From contig NC_069130.1 of NCBI RefSeq assembly GCF_026914265.1, positions 46,924,556 through 46,988,555 of the forward strand: 64,000 bases of DNA. The letters are read 5' to 3'. The translations under genes were made by a program, and so were the position numbers. How positions within the stretch are numbered: the first letter of the stretch is position 1; every line of letters starts with the position of its first letter. This DNA comes from Mya arenaria. Lineage: Eukaryota; Mollusca; Bivalvia; Myida; Myidae. Of the stretch, positions 36,841 to 49,219 are shown one piece after another. The notes under the pieces were generated by a model, which saw only the letters and a program-made list of their open reading frames with translations, searched no databases and was not told the origin of the DNA.

Positions 36841-36914
36841 TTGTAATATTTTTGAATTTGTAACTCCAGTCCACGGACATTGAATGATGATTGTTAAAAA
36901 GTTTCTGATTTTAT

Positions 36915-37360
36915 TCCCCCGCAACAGAGTGGGGAGAGGATTATAGGAATGCATTTCGTCTGTCTGTCCATAACATTTCGTGTCCGGGCTTTAACTTACT
37001 TATGCATTAATGGATTACCATTTTCCTTTGTACAAATGTTGTCCTTATTGAGACGATGTGCAGTGAACTTGATCAGGGTCCATATTTCAAATGCATTGAT
37101 GGGTACCATATAACTTTTTACAAATGTTGTCATTGAGATGATGTGGAGTGACCTTGACCCAGGTCCAAACCTCAATGTTCAAGGTCACATCTGACATTTA
37201 AAGGCCATAGTACACATGCTCGTGTCTGGAGTATAACTTGCAGGAATGGATTACCATATTACCTGGTAGAAATGTGTCCTCATTGGGATGATTTGCAGTG
37301 ACCTTGACCTGTGTCCATAACTCAATGGTCAAGGTCACATCTAACATTTAAAGGTCCTAC
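36915..37360. repeat. Divergent tandem repeat with 'gaccttgacc' motifs
   Basis: Two to three units of about 150-180 bp. They contain 'cgtgtc(c/t)ggagtataactt'-like, 'ggattaccat', 'gtagaaatgt', 'gtgaccttgacc' and 'aaggtcacatctgacatttaaagg' segments. Non-coding. Confidence 0.7.
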
Positions 37361-37562
37361 ACTTAGTACACACAATATGAATAACAAATATCGTTATGTT
37401 CAGATATCCGAGAATGTTATTTGCAGGGGATATAGCTGTCCTTTGGATTGCCTTGTTGTACATTCAGGCACTGATTTAATTGTGTCTTTGAACAGATCTT
37501 GAAATGATGCCCCACCCCAATTTAATATTATAGTTGTAAAATTTTGTTTTGAATTGTTACAG

Positions 37563-40500
37563 GCCCATTGTCCGCATTTCCAGAATGGTGAAAGCCAAAG
37601 TATGTTCAGGATGGAACATCACAGGAAAGATCCAGGGATATGCTCACAAAGGCAAGGTTGATTTTTACAGAAGATTACATTTGGAGCCAATTATCAATAT
37701 GAGTTCTTTTCAATTGATTATTTACTTGTTTAGGTACTTACTTTTGTGTTAAGGCAATGACTTATTTGCATCTATGATAACAATAAATATTTGACATGGA
37801 AAGCCAAAATATTGAAAGCAATTCAATGGTATAGTTTCAAAACTATTTTATCCCATCAAGCCTTAAGTGAAAATGAATGGACACTGCAATTTTGTGAAGA
37901 ATATGAGTTTCAAAATGACTTTCAAAATACAAACAATTTTTCTATGGTCATATAAATATTATTTATTTTCTCTTAATTGTGCTGAAATTGGCCCGTTTCA
38001 AGCCATGTTTCATGTAGTTAGTGATAACAATGATAAATAGACATGTATCATTCCTGTATACAGTGCATCAGAAGGGACAGTACACACCATCTTTCATTCC
38101 CACCATTCTTTGTGAAGAGGAATCCAAATGTTCTTTGGCCTGATCGAGTTCTTATGGGTAAGTTAAAGTAAAACCAATTTATCTCACTGATTTCTGAGGT
38201 GTATTTTTTATGCCCCCGAGAGTGAAAAAAATTAAAATCGCACTGTCCTTTCCTGTGTCTAGCTCAACTTCTCGTTTACAGTTATGTTCAAAGCTATCTG
38301 AAAGTGAGATTTCTATATTTGATTTGACAAAATCAAAGATGGTTGCTAACTTTATTGAATCACTCCTATGCATTTATATTCCTTGATGAGCATTGTCTCT
38401 TGTGAGGATAGTAACTGGCTTACTGCTATCCTAAGAATGCTTATCATTTATGTAAAGTACTTGTATGTTTTTCTCTTAAGTTTGCTTGTAAACTTTTGAA
38501 AAAAAATCTGCATGATAAACTAGGCACACTCTTTCTCCCGAATAAGATTTATCACAATTGGTACAATTGTTTTTATATACCAAATGTATGAAAAAATGTT
38601 TAAATCTATGGTTTTCATGTATAAAGTACCAAGTTTAATTAACAGAAAGGTGCAGAAATCACAGTATTTCAATGAGACCATAGTAGATCACAGTTAATCT
38701 TTAGCATTCACCATAAATGCATTATTTAGAAAGAAGATAAAGATTTATCACTTAGACTTTATTTTTGTTTATACATGCGTTTGTATTGATTTTGAATAAG
38801 AGTGTTACTTTAAACATTAAAATATATAGTAGTAACAGAATTAATCTCCATAGAATTTGAACTTAAATGGCTTGCATTAATTCAATCTTTCTTTTTTCAT
38901 TTTTTGATGAATTGATCAGATTGTTGGATCAAAGAAGACAAAAATAAAAACCTAAAATTCTGATACAAACAATAATTGCACTCAGATGTAGTGCAAATCA
39001 ACTGTTATTGACTGACCAACATATTTGCAAAATAGTACTGGTATATTGCCCTCAGTATACGATCAATGTATACAAGAGGATGTTTTCCGATGGGATTTAG
39101 ATGCATTTGTAAAAACGTGGGAAATACAAGGGATTATGAATGAGATTCATACCACACAAAATTGAAAATGGTTTTACAGTAGGTGAAAATTATAACCTGT
39201 CAAAGCTGATAATATATTTGATTATTACTGGTAGCAAAAATGTTACAAGTAAACCACATGTATCTATTTAACAGCTAGAGTAGATGTGTCAAGCTAATTC
39301 AAATATTTTGTAATGATGTGTAATGTGCACTTAATTTTATTTTAAACTTTGTTGCATAAAGAAGAAAAGGAAAAAAAAGTTAATGACTGTTCTCAGCTTA
39401 AAGTCAAGAAGAGGTACTAGTATATAACACTGGCTGATCTTTAGGGGATGGGGTATAACTGGAGTTGCTTGAAATATAGCATATATTTTATCATTCTCGT
39501 ACACTAGTGATAATGCAATGTTTAACATTGTCTTAGATTTATAATTATCAATCCTCTGATGAAAAAGAAGGTATTTCATTAAACAACAGTTAAGTATTTT
39601 GTATTTTTTCACAAGCAACAAGAAAAATCCCACCTGTTGTCTGATTGACAGAGTATTTTTATTCCATACATTTGTTTATTTCATTAATTGACAATGAGAC
39701 TCTAACCAATGTGTCCAAATATTGCCAAATTAACTTTGTCTGCTTACAAACTTGAGGATTTCTTATCAAATCCTTAAGTTTCAGGTTGCCTTGTTTATGT
39801 GCTTTATATGGATAAATATATGTTGGAAGATCTTTAAAGATAAACCTAATGTTTATCATAAAACTATGGTATTATATCTGGTCCAAATAGTGAGATAAAA
39901 AAAGAGTGTATAAACCAATGTTTTATATGAATGCATATTCTATCTGACAAGTATTGTTTCTCTGCAGGTGCCTTGAGCCATCCTAGGAGGCATCCCAAGT
40001 AACAACATTAAGAACGTATAAATGTTTGAACTGTGCAGACTTCTTGTTGTGAGAAAAAAAGGTACACATACATGTAATGACTTACAAATATTTTTCAATT
40101 AGAATTGTGATTATCATTTTTGTCCTTTGAAGAGAACCTTTCATCAAAAGTAATAGAAGAACATTGGATAGTATACTGTCATAACTGCATATAATAATAA
40201 CTGAAGTTAATATTAATTCATTCCACCTTCTGCCAAGTGGCTATGATGTGCTAAGCAGACTAAAAAATTTCAGCCTGCAGCCAATGAGATAGAAATGGAG
40301 AGAAGGGCAATAGCAGCTTGCACACGTCAAGGATCTGCAGCGCATGAAACCCCTTAAACTGAAGATGATGGTGGGTCCCTGATGCAATGTAAATTATATG
40401 GAATGTTTTGTATATAACCAGTTATTCAATCATCATCAGTGCTGTACACAGAGTATTAAGTATATAACATTTCGATTTCTGTATCTTTCTTTTTCTGATT

Positions 40501-42571
40501 TATATGAACCCGAGCCGATTTCATTGAAGTAGAAGTTACTTATAATTGCAACCTCCTTAAATGTATCGTATATTAGTTTAAAAACAAAAGTACAGGTCAC
40601 AGCCTTTTCCCACATGCCTGAAAAATGTGTTGTTTACCAAATGATATGCATTGCGTGATTCTGGGCCTTGCAAAAGAATTACCGGTACTACAAATGAAAT
40701 AATCATGTTTTTTCTATGTATATAAATTTCTTCCAAACTTCTTTCTTTTAAAGGATTGTCATAGGCACACAATTTTTTGAATGATTTATGTCCCATTACT
40801 TTTCTCATGTTTTCAATGCAACTACATACTTCAACCCTACATAATTTGACTACATTCATTGTAAGAAAGAACACTGGATTAAAAATTCAAAATGTATGAA
40901 CACTACTTTCTTAATTTCTTTTTCATAAAGAACATGAAGAATCTGTGGTAGGAAAACAAGTAGTATTATAAACTTGTTGTAATGTTGATATGATAATTCT
41001 GTATGTCATTTCATTGATGTGTTCAATCATTTACTTACAAAAGGAAATTTTTTTTTATTCAAAATGCCTTATACATGGCGCCGCTTGTAAACATGTATCT
41101 TGAACAAAAATGTGCGATGCACCTTTTGCATTGATATTGGGTGTGCTCCAAACAAGAACTGAAACAGGAATGTAGGGCATAGTTTTATTTTATTACATGG
41201 CATATGTGTTCAGTACATAATCTAGTCAAAATCTGATTACAATTTTTGTAATACAGTTAACTTCAGAAAGAACAAATATTATGTGCCCATTTTTCATGAT
41301 GAATTCTACAAATGTGCAGATTAATGAAATTTGGACAGTCTCTCATATATATGCTTATTTATAGTATTTGTTTTTGCTGTCATGCTTATACTTTAAAAGC
41401 AATGAAATTATGTTTTTTTTAAAAATCATTAATGGGAAAAAACATAAATATACAAGAAGAATTAATTTCAATAAATTTTCTGAATCAGTTCCTTTATCAT
41501 CCATTGCTCCATTAACCTCATCCACCTGGTCAACACAATTCAAACATACCAGGTAATGGTAAATTTAGAAATGGGCTGAATTGACCATTTGAACATGTTG
41601 CGTCATTTAATTTGAATAACAAACGTTACCGCAATTAAACCCAAAGAATAATATGTTTATTAACTGGATATTTAATTCCTAACAAGTTTAACATGTTAAA
41701 CAACCATGAGCTTGTGCAATACATTAAATGTTGACTGAACATTACAAATCATATAATTTAATTATTCAACTAATGGACTGGTTTATTGTTTAGTCATTTA
41801 GTCTTATGCGATGGTAGTGTGTACGTAGTATGTGCCTCCGTGCGTCTGTAAACAATTCCTCTTTAACATGATACAGCCTTCAGTTTTGATTGTATCTTGA
41901 TGAAACTTGTACAGTATTTACATATCCATAAGAGCTCAGTTCCTTTTGAAAACCAGCCAGATCCGCCCATGCATGCCTAGATTATGGGCCTTGATAGTAT
42001 AAAAAATCAGTGTGTCAGTAAGCAGTTGCTCGTTAACATGATACAGCCTTCAGTTTTGATTGTATCTCGATGGAACTTGAACAGTATCTACATATCCATA
42101 AGAGCTTGGTTCCTTTTGAAAACCAGCCAGATCCGCCCATGCATGCCTAGATTATGGGCCTTGATAGTAAAAAAATCAGTGTGTCAGTAAGCAGTTGCTG
42201 GTTAACAAGATACAGTCTTCAGTTTTGATTGTATCTTGATGAAACTTGTACAGTATTTTGATATCCATTAGAGCTTGGTTCCTTTCAAAAAACCTTGAAA
42301 TGATAAGATTATGGGCCTTTATGAAAAAATGAGTATTCAGAATCCATAAGGGGTTGGTTCTTTTCGAAAACAGTGATGTTGACCACACAAACCCAGCCAG
42401 TAGAACATAGGCCTCTAGTTTATTATAAGTGCATGTTTGTCTTCATAGCATCATTATATATTTCTTTATTACATGAAGCTAATTTGTATGTGAAGCTTTG
42501 ATTTTATGCACTCTTTTCAGATACAGACTCAGTTAAAACAGATATGGGTGCAAGTCATGACACTTTTACAG
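37563..42571 (+). CDS. Candidate upstream exons of the SGNH/KDZ gene
   Basis: Three splice-bounded blocks: 37563-37656 (possible start ATG 37585 in a strong context, MVKAKVCSGWNITG), 38064-38157 (CIRRDSTHHLSFPPFFVKRN, ending WPDRVLM plus one base) and 42521-42571 (51 bp, phase 1 to phase 1, TDSVKTDMGASHDTFT). Each has AG before and GT(A/T) after. Phases agree with each other and with the SGNH exon at 49263, where the split codon becomes GAT. No domain is recognised. The left inverted-repeat arm would then lie in the intron 42572-49262. Chance splice sites are a real alternative, and other frames of the first two blocks are also open. Confidence 0.35.
38520..38815. mobile_element. Family B/C palindromic MITE relic
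   Basis: Resembles the element at 45458-45835: 'aggcacactctttctcccgaa' at the left, 'gatcacagttaatctttagcattca' and 'aaatgcattatttag' inside, and 'ttttgaataagagtgttacttta' at the right. Diverged. Confidence 0.6.
38820..41820. other. No gene recognised
   Basis: Mostly AT-rich unique sequence. Blocks after AG acceptors at 39968 and 40273 (the latter PAANEIEMERRAIAACTRQG in one frame) close quickly with stops and do not fit the phases of neighbouring exons. A frame at 41400-41552 ends at a GTAATG donor. None is good enough to call. Confidence 0.4.
41846..42300. repeat. Three tandem units of about 170 bp
   Basis: 'atacagccttcagttttgat' occurs at 41871, 42041 and (with one change) 42210. Each unit also has 'ggttccttttgaaaacc' and 'cccatgcatgcctagattat'. 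Non-coding; the third unit is shortened. Confidence 0.85.
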
Positions 42572-42839
42572 GTAATGTTTATTAGACATTCAGTATTTAT
42601 ATATATATATATATATTTAAAAAAGATGTCAATTGTAAAAGGATAGTATAATGTAGATGGATTAGATGCAATGAAGATGACAGAAGTCAAAATCATCTTT
42701 ATAATAATTTGATATTATTTGTACTATTATTTAATTGCCATAATGATGAAATACATAAAACTGAAAATGGAAATAATTTCTATGAAGGTCTTCTTTCTAT
42801 TTCCAATAGATTAAAGATGTCCGAGATTCACGATGAATG

Positions 42840-43970
42840 CTGTTTGAAGAAGAATGAACAGAATCACATTTTAATTTAATCTCACTGCCAATGTGGACTT
42901 AAAGAGGACGGGCTCTGTTATGACAACTGTATTTTTAAGTAACAGAGATAAGGGTGTTATTGGAATCATTTCAATAAAATATGGGAGTACCGGTACATAC
43001 CAGTTTGATATCTTGATTAGACTGGGACTTAAACTTAAACAAAAACGATAGATATTGGACCTCTCTAATACACATTATAAACATCTCATGTCTTAAGTCA
43101 ATAACAAAGCTGTAATAAGGCGATATTTAGTGTAATTAACACTTAGGGCTATTCTCCTAAAACATATAACCACCGGGTTTGGCAGATTTTTAATAATATA
43201 TGGTTGGGCTTTTTTGCTAATTTGCACCCCAAAAGGCACATTTGCTTTTGTATGGGGTTGGCATAAAAACTTAATAAATGCCTTCCCTCCAGTGGTTATA
43301 TTTTTAAATGGACAAAATATCAAACTGGTATGTACCTTATCAACATTTTTAGCTGGACTATTTGAATAATAAGGAGGGTTATACCACTCGCCTCAGCATC
43401 TGCTTTGGCTTTAGCGTCCGGTTAAAGTTTAAGACCAAGTTGGGATTTTCACTCATAACTGCAAAACCCTTCATTAAAGTCACTTAATACTCCATACAGT
43501 TGTTCAGGGTCATTACATAATGAGGTTAATACTTCAATAGCCTTCATTCAATGGACTTAATACCTTGCACAATTAATGATGAACATCTTACAATAAGGTG
43601 ACATAACTCCATTTTAACTAAATACAAATTATTGCCCTTTTTTCATTTTTATTTCTTATGTCAGGCACATTTATATATTCTTAACAGGGTTTTTGAAAGC
43701 TAATTGTTTGGGCGGGCTGGTGGAAGGGTCTTCAAAGTCACCTTATGTGTAAAATAATTTTAGCTAGGTTTGACATATAGTGACCAAACTTCGTATGTAG
43801 GAAGCCTTTATGAAGACCTTTCATGAGATTGCGTTTTAGGCTTCTGGGATCAATATAAAGGTCAAAGTTACTATTAAAAGCAAAAGAACTGGTATTGATT
43901 AACTTAAAGGTCGACATATTGTGACCAAACTTGGTTTATATGAAAGTTCATACAGACTTTTTATGCCCCC
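42840..43970. other. No gene recognised
   Basis: Contains the inverted pair 'gttactgg...taccggtacatacca' style fragments and reading frames without support. It may hold decayed repeats. I see no gene. Confidence 0.4.
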
Positions 43971-43974
43971 GAAG

Positions 43975-44560
43975 GTGGGCATATTAAAATTGCACCGTCC
44001 GTCCGTCCGGCTCTGTAACTTTCCCTTGTATGGACAGATTTTAAAATAACTTGCCAAATGTGTTCCACATACCAAGACGACGTGTGGCGTGCAAGACCCG
44101 TGTCCCTACCTCAAAGGTCAAGGTCACACTTAGTGTTTATTCACAATGGAGTGCTGCATATAAGGACATAGAGTATAGGTTGTCGTGTCCGGGCTGTAAC
44201 TTTCTCTTGTATGGACAGATTTTAAAATAACTTGCCACATGTGTACCACATACCAAGACGACGTGTCGCGTGCAAAACCCGTGTCCCTACCTCAAAGGAC
44301 AAGGTCACACTTAGTGTTTATTCACCATAGAGTGCTGCATATAAGCATAGAGTATAGGTTGTCGTGTCCGGGCTGTAACTTTCCCTTGTAAAGACAGATT
44401 TTAAAATAACTTGCTACATGTGTTCCACATACGAAGACGACGTGTCCTGTGCAAGACCCATGTCCCTACCTCTAAGGTGAAAGATACACTAAGTGTTTAT
44501 TCACAAGGGAATTCTGAATATAAGGACATAACAGTGTAGGTTGTCAAGTATGGGTGGTAT
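43975..44560. repeat. Three tandem units of about 178 bp
   Basis: Opens with 'atgcccccgaaggtgggcat', then 'gtccgtccgtccgg'. Three units follow at about 44010, 44187 and 44366. Each has 'ctgtaactttcccttgta', 'cagattttaaaataacttgc', 'accaagacgacgtgt' and 'aaggtcacacttagtgttta'. This looks like a dispersed mollusc-type repeat. Non-coding. Confidence 0.8.
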
Positions 44561-45457
44561 TTTTTTATGTTCAGAGGAAATTTAAAATAACTTGCCATAT
44601 GTATTTGACACATAAAGGCAAGATCAACTTTTCATGTACTGGCCTTGTTCGTAGGTCAATGTCACATTCGGGGGCATTCGTCACATACTGTGACAGCTCT
44701 TGTTTATTGTGTTTTGGGTTATGATCTAGGTCAAAGTCAGTATTGCTGAAAAGTACAATTATAGTTTGTACTGAATAAGTAAGGGGTGACAATGTGTGAC
44801 CAAACTTGGTATATATGACAAGTTAATGGAGAGCTTTCATTCGAATGCCTTGGGCCCCTTAGGGTCAATGTCACTGTTACTAAAAAAATATTACTTTTTG
44901 GTACTGAATACCATAAGTTATGGTTGATATACTGTGACCAAACTTGATATATAGGAAGAGTTTATTGAGAACTTTCATGAGATTGTGTTTTGGGCGCATA
45001 GGATCTAGGTCACTGTTATAAAAATAGAAGACAGCAGTTGAAACTGAACTTCTTCTGCCAATCCTTAACAAAACAATTATTGTCACATCACGATTCTTGT
45101 TTACTTTTTAAATTGATTTTTCTATTGCTTTTGACAAGCACATATTACATCATAATGTAAGAAGATACATTGTTAAAAAAAACAGAAAATGTTAATTTGA
45201 ATAAGAGTGTCACTTCTTTTAAATTTGTAGCTGTTTACTTACCATGAATTTATCTTTAAATACAACTTGTACTTTTTATGTGTAGGGTACGAGTTGGACC
45301 ATATTGAGAGATTGTTTTAAATAGCATATGCTAAAACATACTGTGACTGTTGTTGCTGCCTTTTAATTTTATGAAAAGTATTGCTTTATTATTTTTTTAA
45401 ATTCCATATTTTTAAGCTCCTAATTCTTGTCAGGTAATTTTTAAATCAAATTAATTG

Positions 45458-45835
45458 TTAAAGTGACACTCTTATTCAAAATCAATGCATACATATGTAT
45501 AACAAACATATGTTTTGAGTGATAAACCTTTAACTACTTACTAAATAATGCATTGATGGAACATATTTATTACTGGTAGCAAGTTTGTAACCCTGTATTT
45601 AATAACAGAAAACGCAAAAATATTTAATGATTGATGAATGCTAAAAGATTTACTGTGATCTACTTTAATAGTCTCATAAGGTAGATACACCATGTTTTAT
45701 GCACATTTCTTTCAAATCAAAATCGGTATCCTTCATGAGAACCATTGCTTTCAACATTCATTAATTCTTTTCACAATATTAAAACAATAGTATTAGTAGT
45801 GGTAAACCTTTTTGGGAGTAAGAGTGCATCTTTAA
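45458..45835. mobile_element. TTAA-flanked palindromic MITE (family C), left arm
   Basis: TTAA at 45458-45461 and 45832-45835. Inward termini AGTGACACTCTTATTCAAA and the complement of AGATGCACTCTTACTCCCA are similar. Part of the inverted-repeat arm, so mirrored at about 62967-63344. Terminal sequence recalls family B (both begin AG..GCACTCT or AG..ACACTCT after TTAA). Confidence 0.7.
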
Positions 45836-46189
45836 AAAATGTGTTTAATGTGGATATATTATGATCTATGTGTCTTTGCACGTATGCACTTGCTAGTATT
45901 GCCTAAGAATTTGACCTCTGATATTTTATGTAGTAGTTAGATGATATGAAGTAAATTCTGTCAGAGTTAGTGGAACTAATGATCCATTCTTAATCATTGA
46001 AATGTACTAACAAGGCATCTCACAGTCTTATGTCTTTGTATGCCTTTGAGGTTATGTCTCCACAAATCTTTATCATGGCCTGACAGTCTGCTTTTCTTTA
46101 ATTTGTGTCTTTGTATTAAAAATATGTATTATTTTTAATACATATTTTATTTATAGTACTGCATTTATCTCCTATCGATTTTCATGTTT

Positions 46190-46255
46190 TATGTAACTTG
46201 AAACTTTCATTAAGTTGTAAAAACATTAAATCTGTGAGAGTGTAGCTTAAGAGAA
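46190..46255. mobile_element. Half copy of a family B MITE, left arm
   Basis: 'acttgaaactttcattaagttgt' leading to 'aatctgtgagagtgtagctt', matching the right terminus of 36490-36840. The other terminus is missing. Mirrored at about 62545-62610. Confidence 0.6.
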
Positions 46256-49219
46256 ACATTAGTGATTTTAGCATCAAACTTGTTTTATATGTTCTTTTTA
46301 AGTTCTAGGTTATTCTGTAATCATTAACCATCATTGTGCCATAGATAGACCTGTGAAAAATTATTATAATGTACTATGTTATATTATTGAATAAAATACT
46401 GAACATGTTACGGTATGTTTGAATTTGGCTGATCATTGAGTAGTTGAGGGATTTTTATAGTCATATTTAGATTCCCACTGAACCTGAAAAGGTATACCAT
46501 GAGGTTTTTTCATATCTACATTGTATATAACAGCGAGTGCTTTCCAATGCTTTAAAAAGATATTTCCATGAAATAAAACAGATATCTGATCATCTCAAAC
46601 AGTGCACATATAAAAGATAATTTTTTCGAAAATTTTCCTGTTCTCGCATTATATTGAACTTTAGTATGTACAGGGCTGGACACAATATCATCGGTGCAAT
46701 ATCCTTAATAAAATCACTTTCATATAGAATGTACATTAAGTCATTTTATAGCCATCTTTTTGTGGATATAGTAAAAGAAAAATGTTTATTTCAATATCAT
46801 GTTGCATGATGTTTCACCTTGTGAAAGAAGTGAATTTTGAGAATATCATTTGAATATGATATTTCATTGTTTGAGAAAGTGACAATATCAAAAAAATATT
46901 TCCATTTTTATGAAATTCAATCCCCTCAGTGACAATTAAACAGTGCAGTGATACCTATTAATTGGTGACACACTTTATTGAAAGAAGAAGAGAGGTAAGC
47001 ACAGAGCTTAAACACAATGTCGATGACATAATTTCTGAAATGACACTACAGTTTCTGCATACGAATTGCTGCCTTTATATATAAAAGTGATTAAATGGCA
47101 TTCAACTTAAACCCCCGTTTCAATGTAAGAAAACAATATTGTACCTATGGCTACATGAATTTGGCAGTCGAACGTTTTTACTTATAGGTACAAATTTGAC
47201 TGACAAATAACAATTTGCAAATCATAGACTAATAGAATATTTTATTTAAAAAATAAGGTAATGTAATGTAACTTTGTGAAAAGTTGTGTATACAGAACCT
47301 CATTTTATAATTCTGTCGGCCAATTCATCATGCGAGTACGCTGAGGGTCGATCTAACGTGGAATTATACTTTGTATAATCTTTGCTTGACCGACCACAGA
47401 CTTTTTCATTGAAATTTCCAGCAGAACAGAATAAAACAGATTTTCATGATCTTTTTTGACACCGAAAAATACAGAGAATTTCCGGTAAATGTGTATAACC
47501 CGGTTCCCGGTAGCAGTTGTTACTCCAAGAGAAAGTGGCATTCATGGTAAAACTCATTGCACTTTTTTTCTGCAAAATCCATAACGGCGGATTTTCTAGC
47601 GTCCAAATGACCTTTCTGTCGGCATTGGATTATCATATCTATTAAGACCTGGCAGTTTGTCCAAATCCAGGTGTAAAATAGTGAACAATATTACAAAAAA
47701 GGGTTTTCACCAGCCGCAGTCAGCGTTGAAAGCCTATTTTACTCGTACAGACGGACGACCGCACTTCAATTAAGCAGACATGAACGTTTTTGTAACATGA
47801 TGTTGTTTTTTCTCAGAGAAAATGCCAAATATTATAGCATTTAAGGCTATTTGGGCTTTCATCTTTTGTCCAATGTGTTCTTAACCGCTCTTGAATACGC
47901 ACCGAGATGGTACATCGGTTTAAACCGTTTCTACTCTTTAGCTGGTGCCTAGGAAAAGCGGATAGCCCTCCAACTCAGTTGTTATTGCTGTAACCATTCC
48001 GATAGCATATGACTGATTAGCCTTAAACTTGTTTATGAGTTAAACGATACATTTCCAAAATGCCCATTCCCCCGTTTATTGGCCAGGTTTTAGAACCCGC
48101 TCTTGAACCTTTTCTGCACGATCCGGGTGTTCACGACTTTTAGCAATCTACCATTCGAAGCATCTTGTAAGACCATACTTTAGCCCATTTAATTCGTGTG
48201 CTTATCCCTCAAATTGGCCATAAAAAGTTAAAACCGTTATCGGGACTTTGCCGTGTATGTCAATTATACCGACACAAGACGTAAAAAACACCTTTTTCTC
48301 AATATTTTAAAGCGGCGGCACCTGAGATGACACGGATCAAGAGTGTGCGTCCGTCCACAAGTCTTGAGATCAAAATGGCCATATTTGAACAGTGCAAACC
48401 TTATAGGTGAACACATTTCCAACCAGCAGAATTTAGTTAGTACAAAATATACACTTGGATCGAAGTCTGATTTTTTTTTTAACGTGGGATATTTAACATA
48501 AATATGGAAGTTGGTCAAGGTCACGAATGTTGTCATGGTCAAGTTATATTGACCTTCAAGCATGACCACAGCCATTACTTTATCTGATCGAGGGTCTAGT
48601 TTAATAAAAAAGGAGTTAGTCAAATATGACAAATCTACCACAAAGCGGGAAGTTTACTCGGATCGAAGTGATTTGCGTGACTTTAAGGGTCGAGAAACCC
48701 TAGATCTACCTCCCTATGGTAAGTTTCAAAACAATCTCTCGAGGGACCAGACTGATCAAAACGGACATTGGGATATCAATTTTCAGAATTTGTACCTTGC
48801 TAAAATCATATGTAGCTGAGAGGCCTGTTGTAAGTTTTTCGGTATCGGAAGTAGAGGATTACCTTATATGGAAAATGCTTAAAATAGCACATGACGTATT
48901 GCAAAGGTTACGATCTACGCACACTTCTGGAGAAATGACCCGGAAACTGATGCTTTCTGTCACGGAAAGCTCACGAGAGAGATTCGATTCGAATTTCTTG
49001 AGATTGAAACTGAGATTTAAGCTTGCTTAGATATCATCGCTGACCAAACTTTAAATCAAAATACTACTCGCGCCTTTTTTTTGAATATAATTGTGACTGA
49101 ATTAAGTTCCTAGAATTATTTATCGCGTTTTCGCTTGTATTGTGAATCGTCATTTGATTTCGCGACTTTATTTTTAAAAAAACCCAGCAGTATTTGTCTA
49201 TATTTTCTTTTCTGTCGAG

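Larger units (their letters stand above)
44800..48817 (+). repeat. Left arm of a large inverted repeat
   Basis: The reverse complement of 59986-64000. Paired positions sum to 108,800 at the outer end and 108,803 at the inner end, so net indel over 4 kb is about 3 bp. Differences I saw: one base at about 46680/62120, two bases at about 47973/60825 and homopolymer length near 48475. The inner edge is sharp: after ...CATATGTAGCT (48817) the arms diverge. The outer edge cannot be located because the right arm meets the window end. The arm holds TTAA-type MITEs and no credible gene. Confidence 0.95.

Noticed and set aside
39968-40358. Exon candidates at 39968 and 40273
   Set aside because: Acceptors look acceptable but frames close within a few codons or do not fit neighbouring phases.
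47353-47541. 62-aa ORF, present in both inverted arms
   Set aside because: Short, no domain, no splice context. Duplication of the arm explains its recurrence.
48264-48819. 125-aa and 85-aa ORFs near the inner end of the left arm (mirrored in the right arm)
   Set aside because: They overlap each other on opposite strands and have no recognisable domain. Conservation is explained by the inverted repeat.
48716-49030. 104-aa ORF crossing the arm boundary
   Set aside because: It starts inside the repeat arm and ends in the centre, so it is not carried by the mirrored arm. No domain and no splice support, although the part after 48830 has plausible composition.
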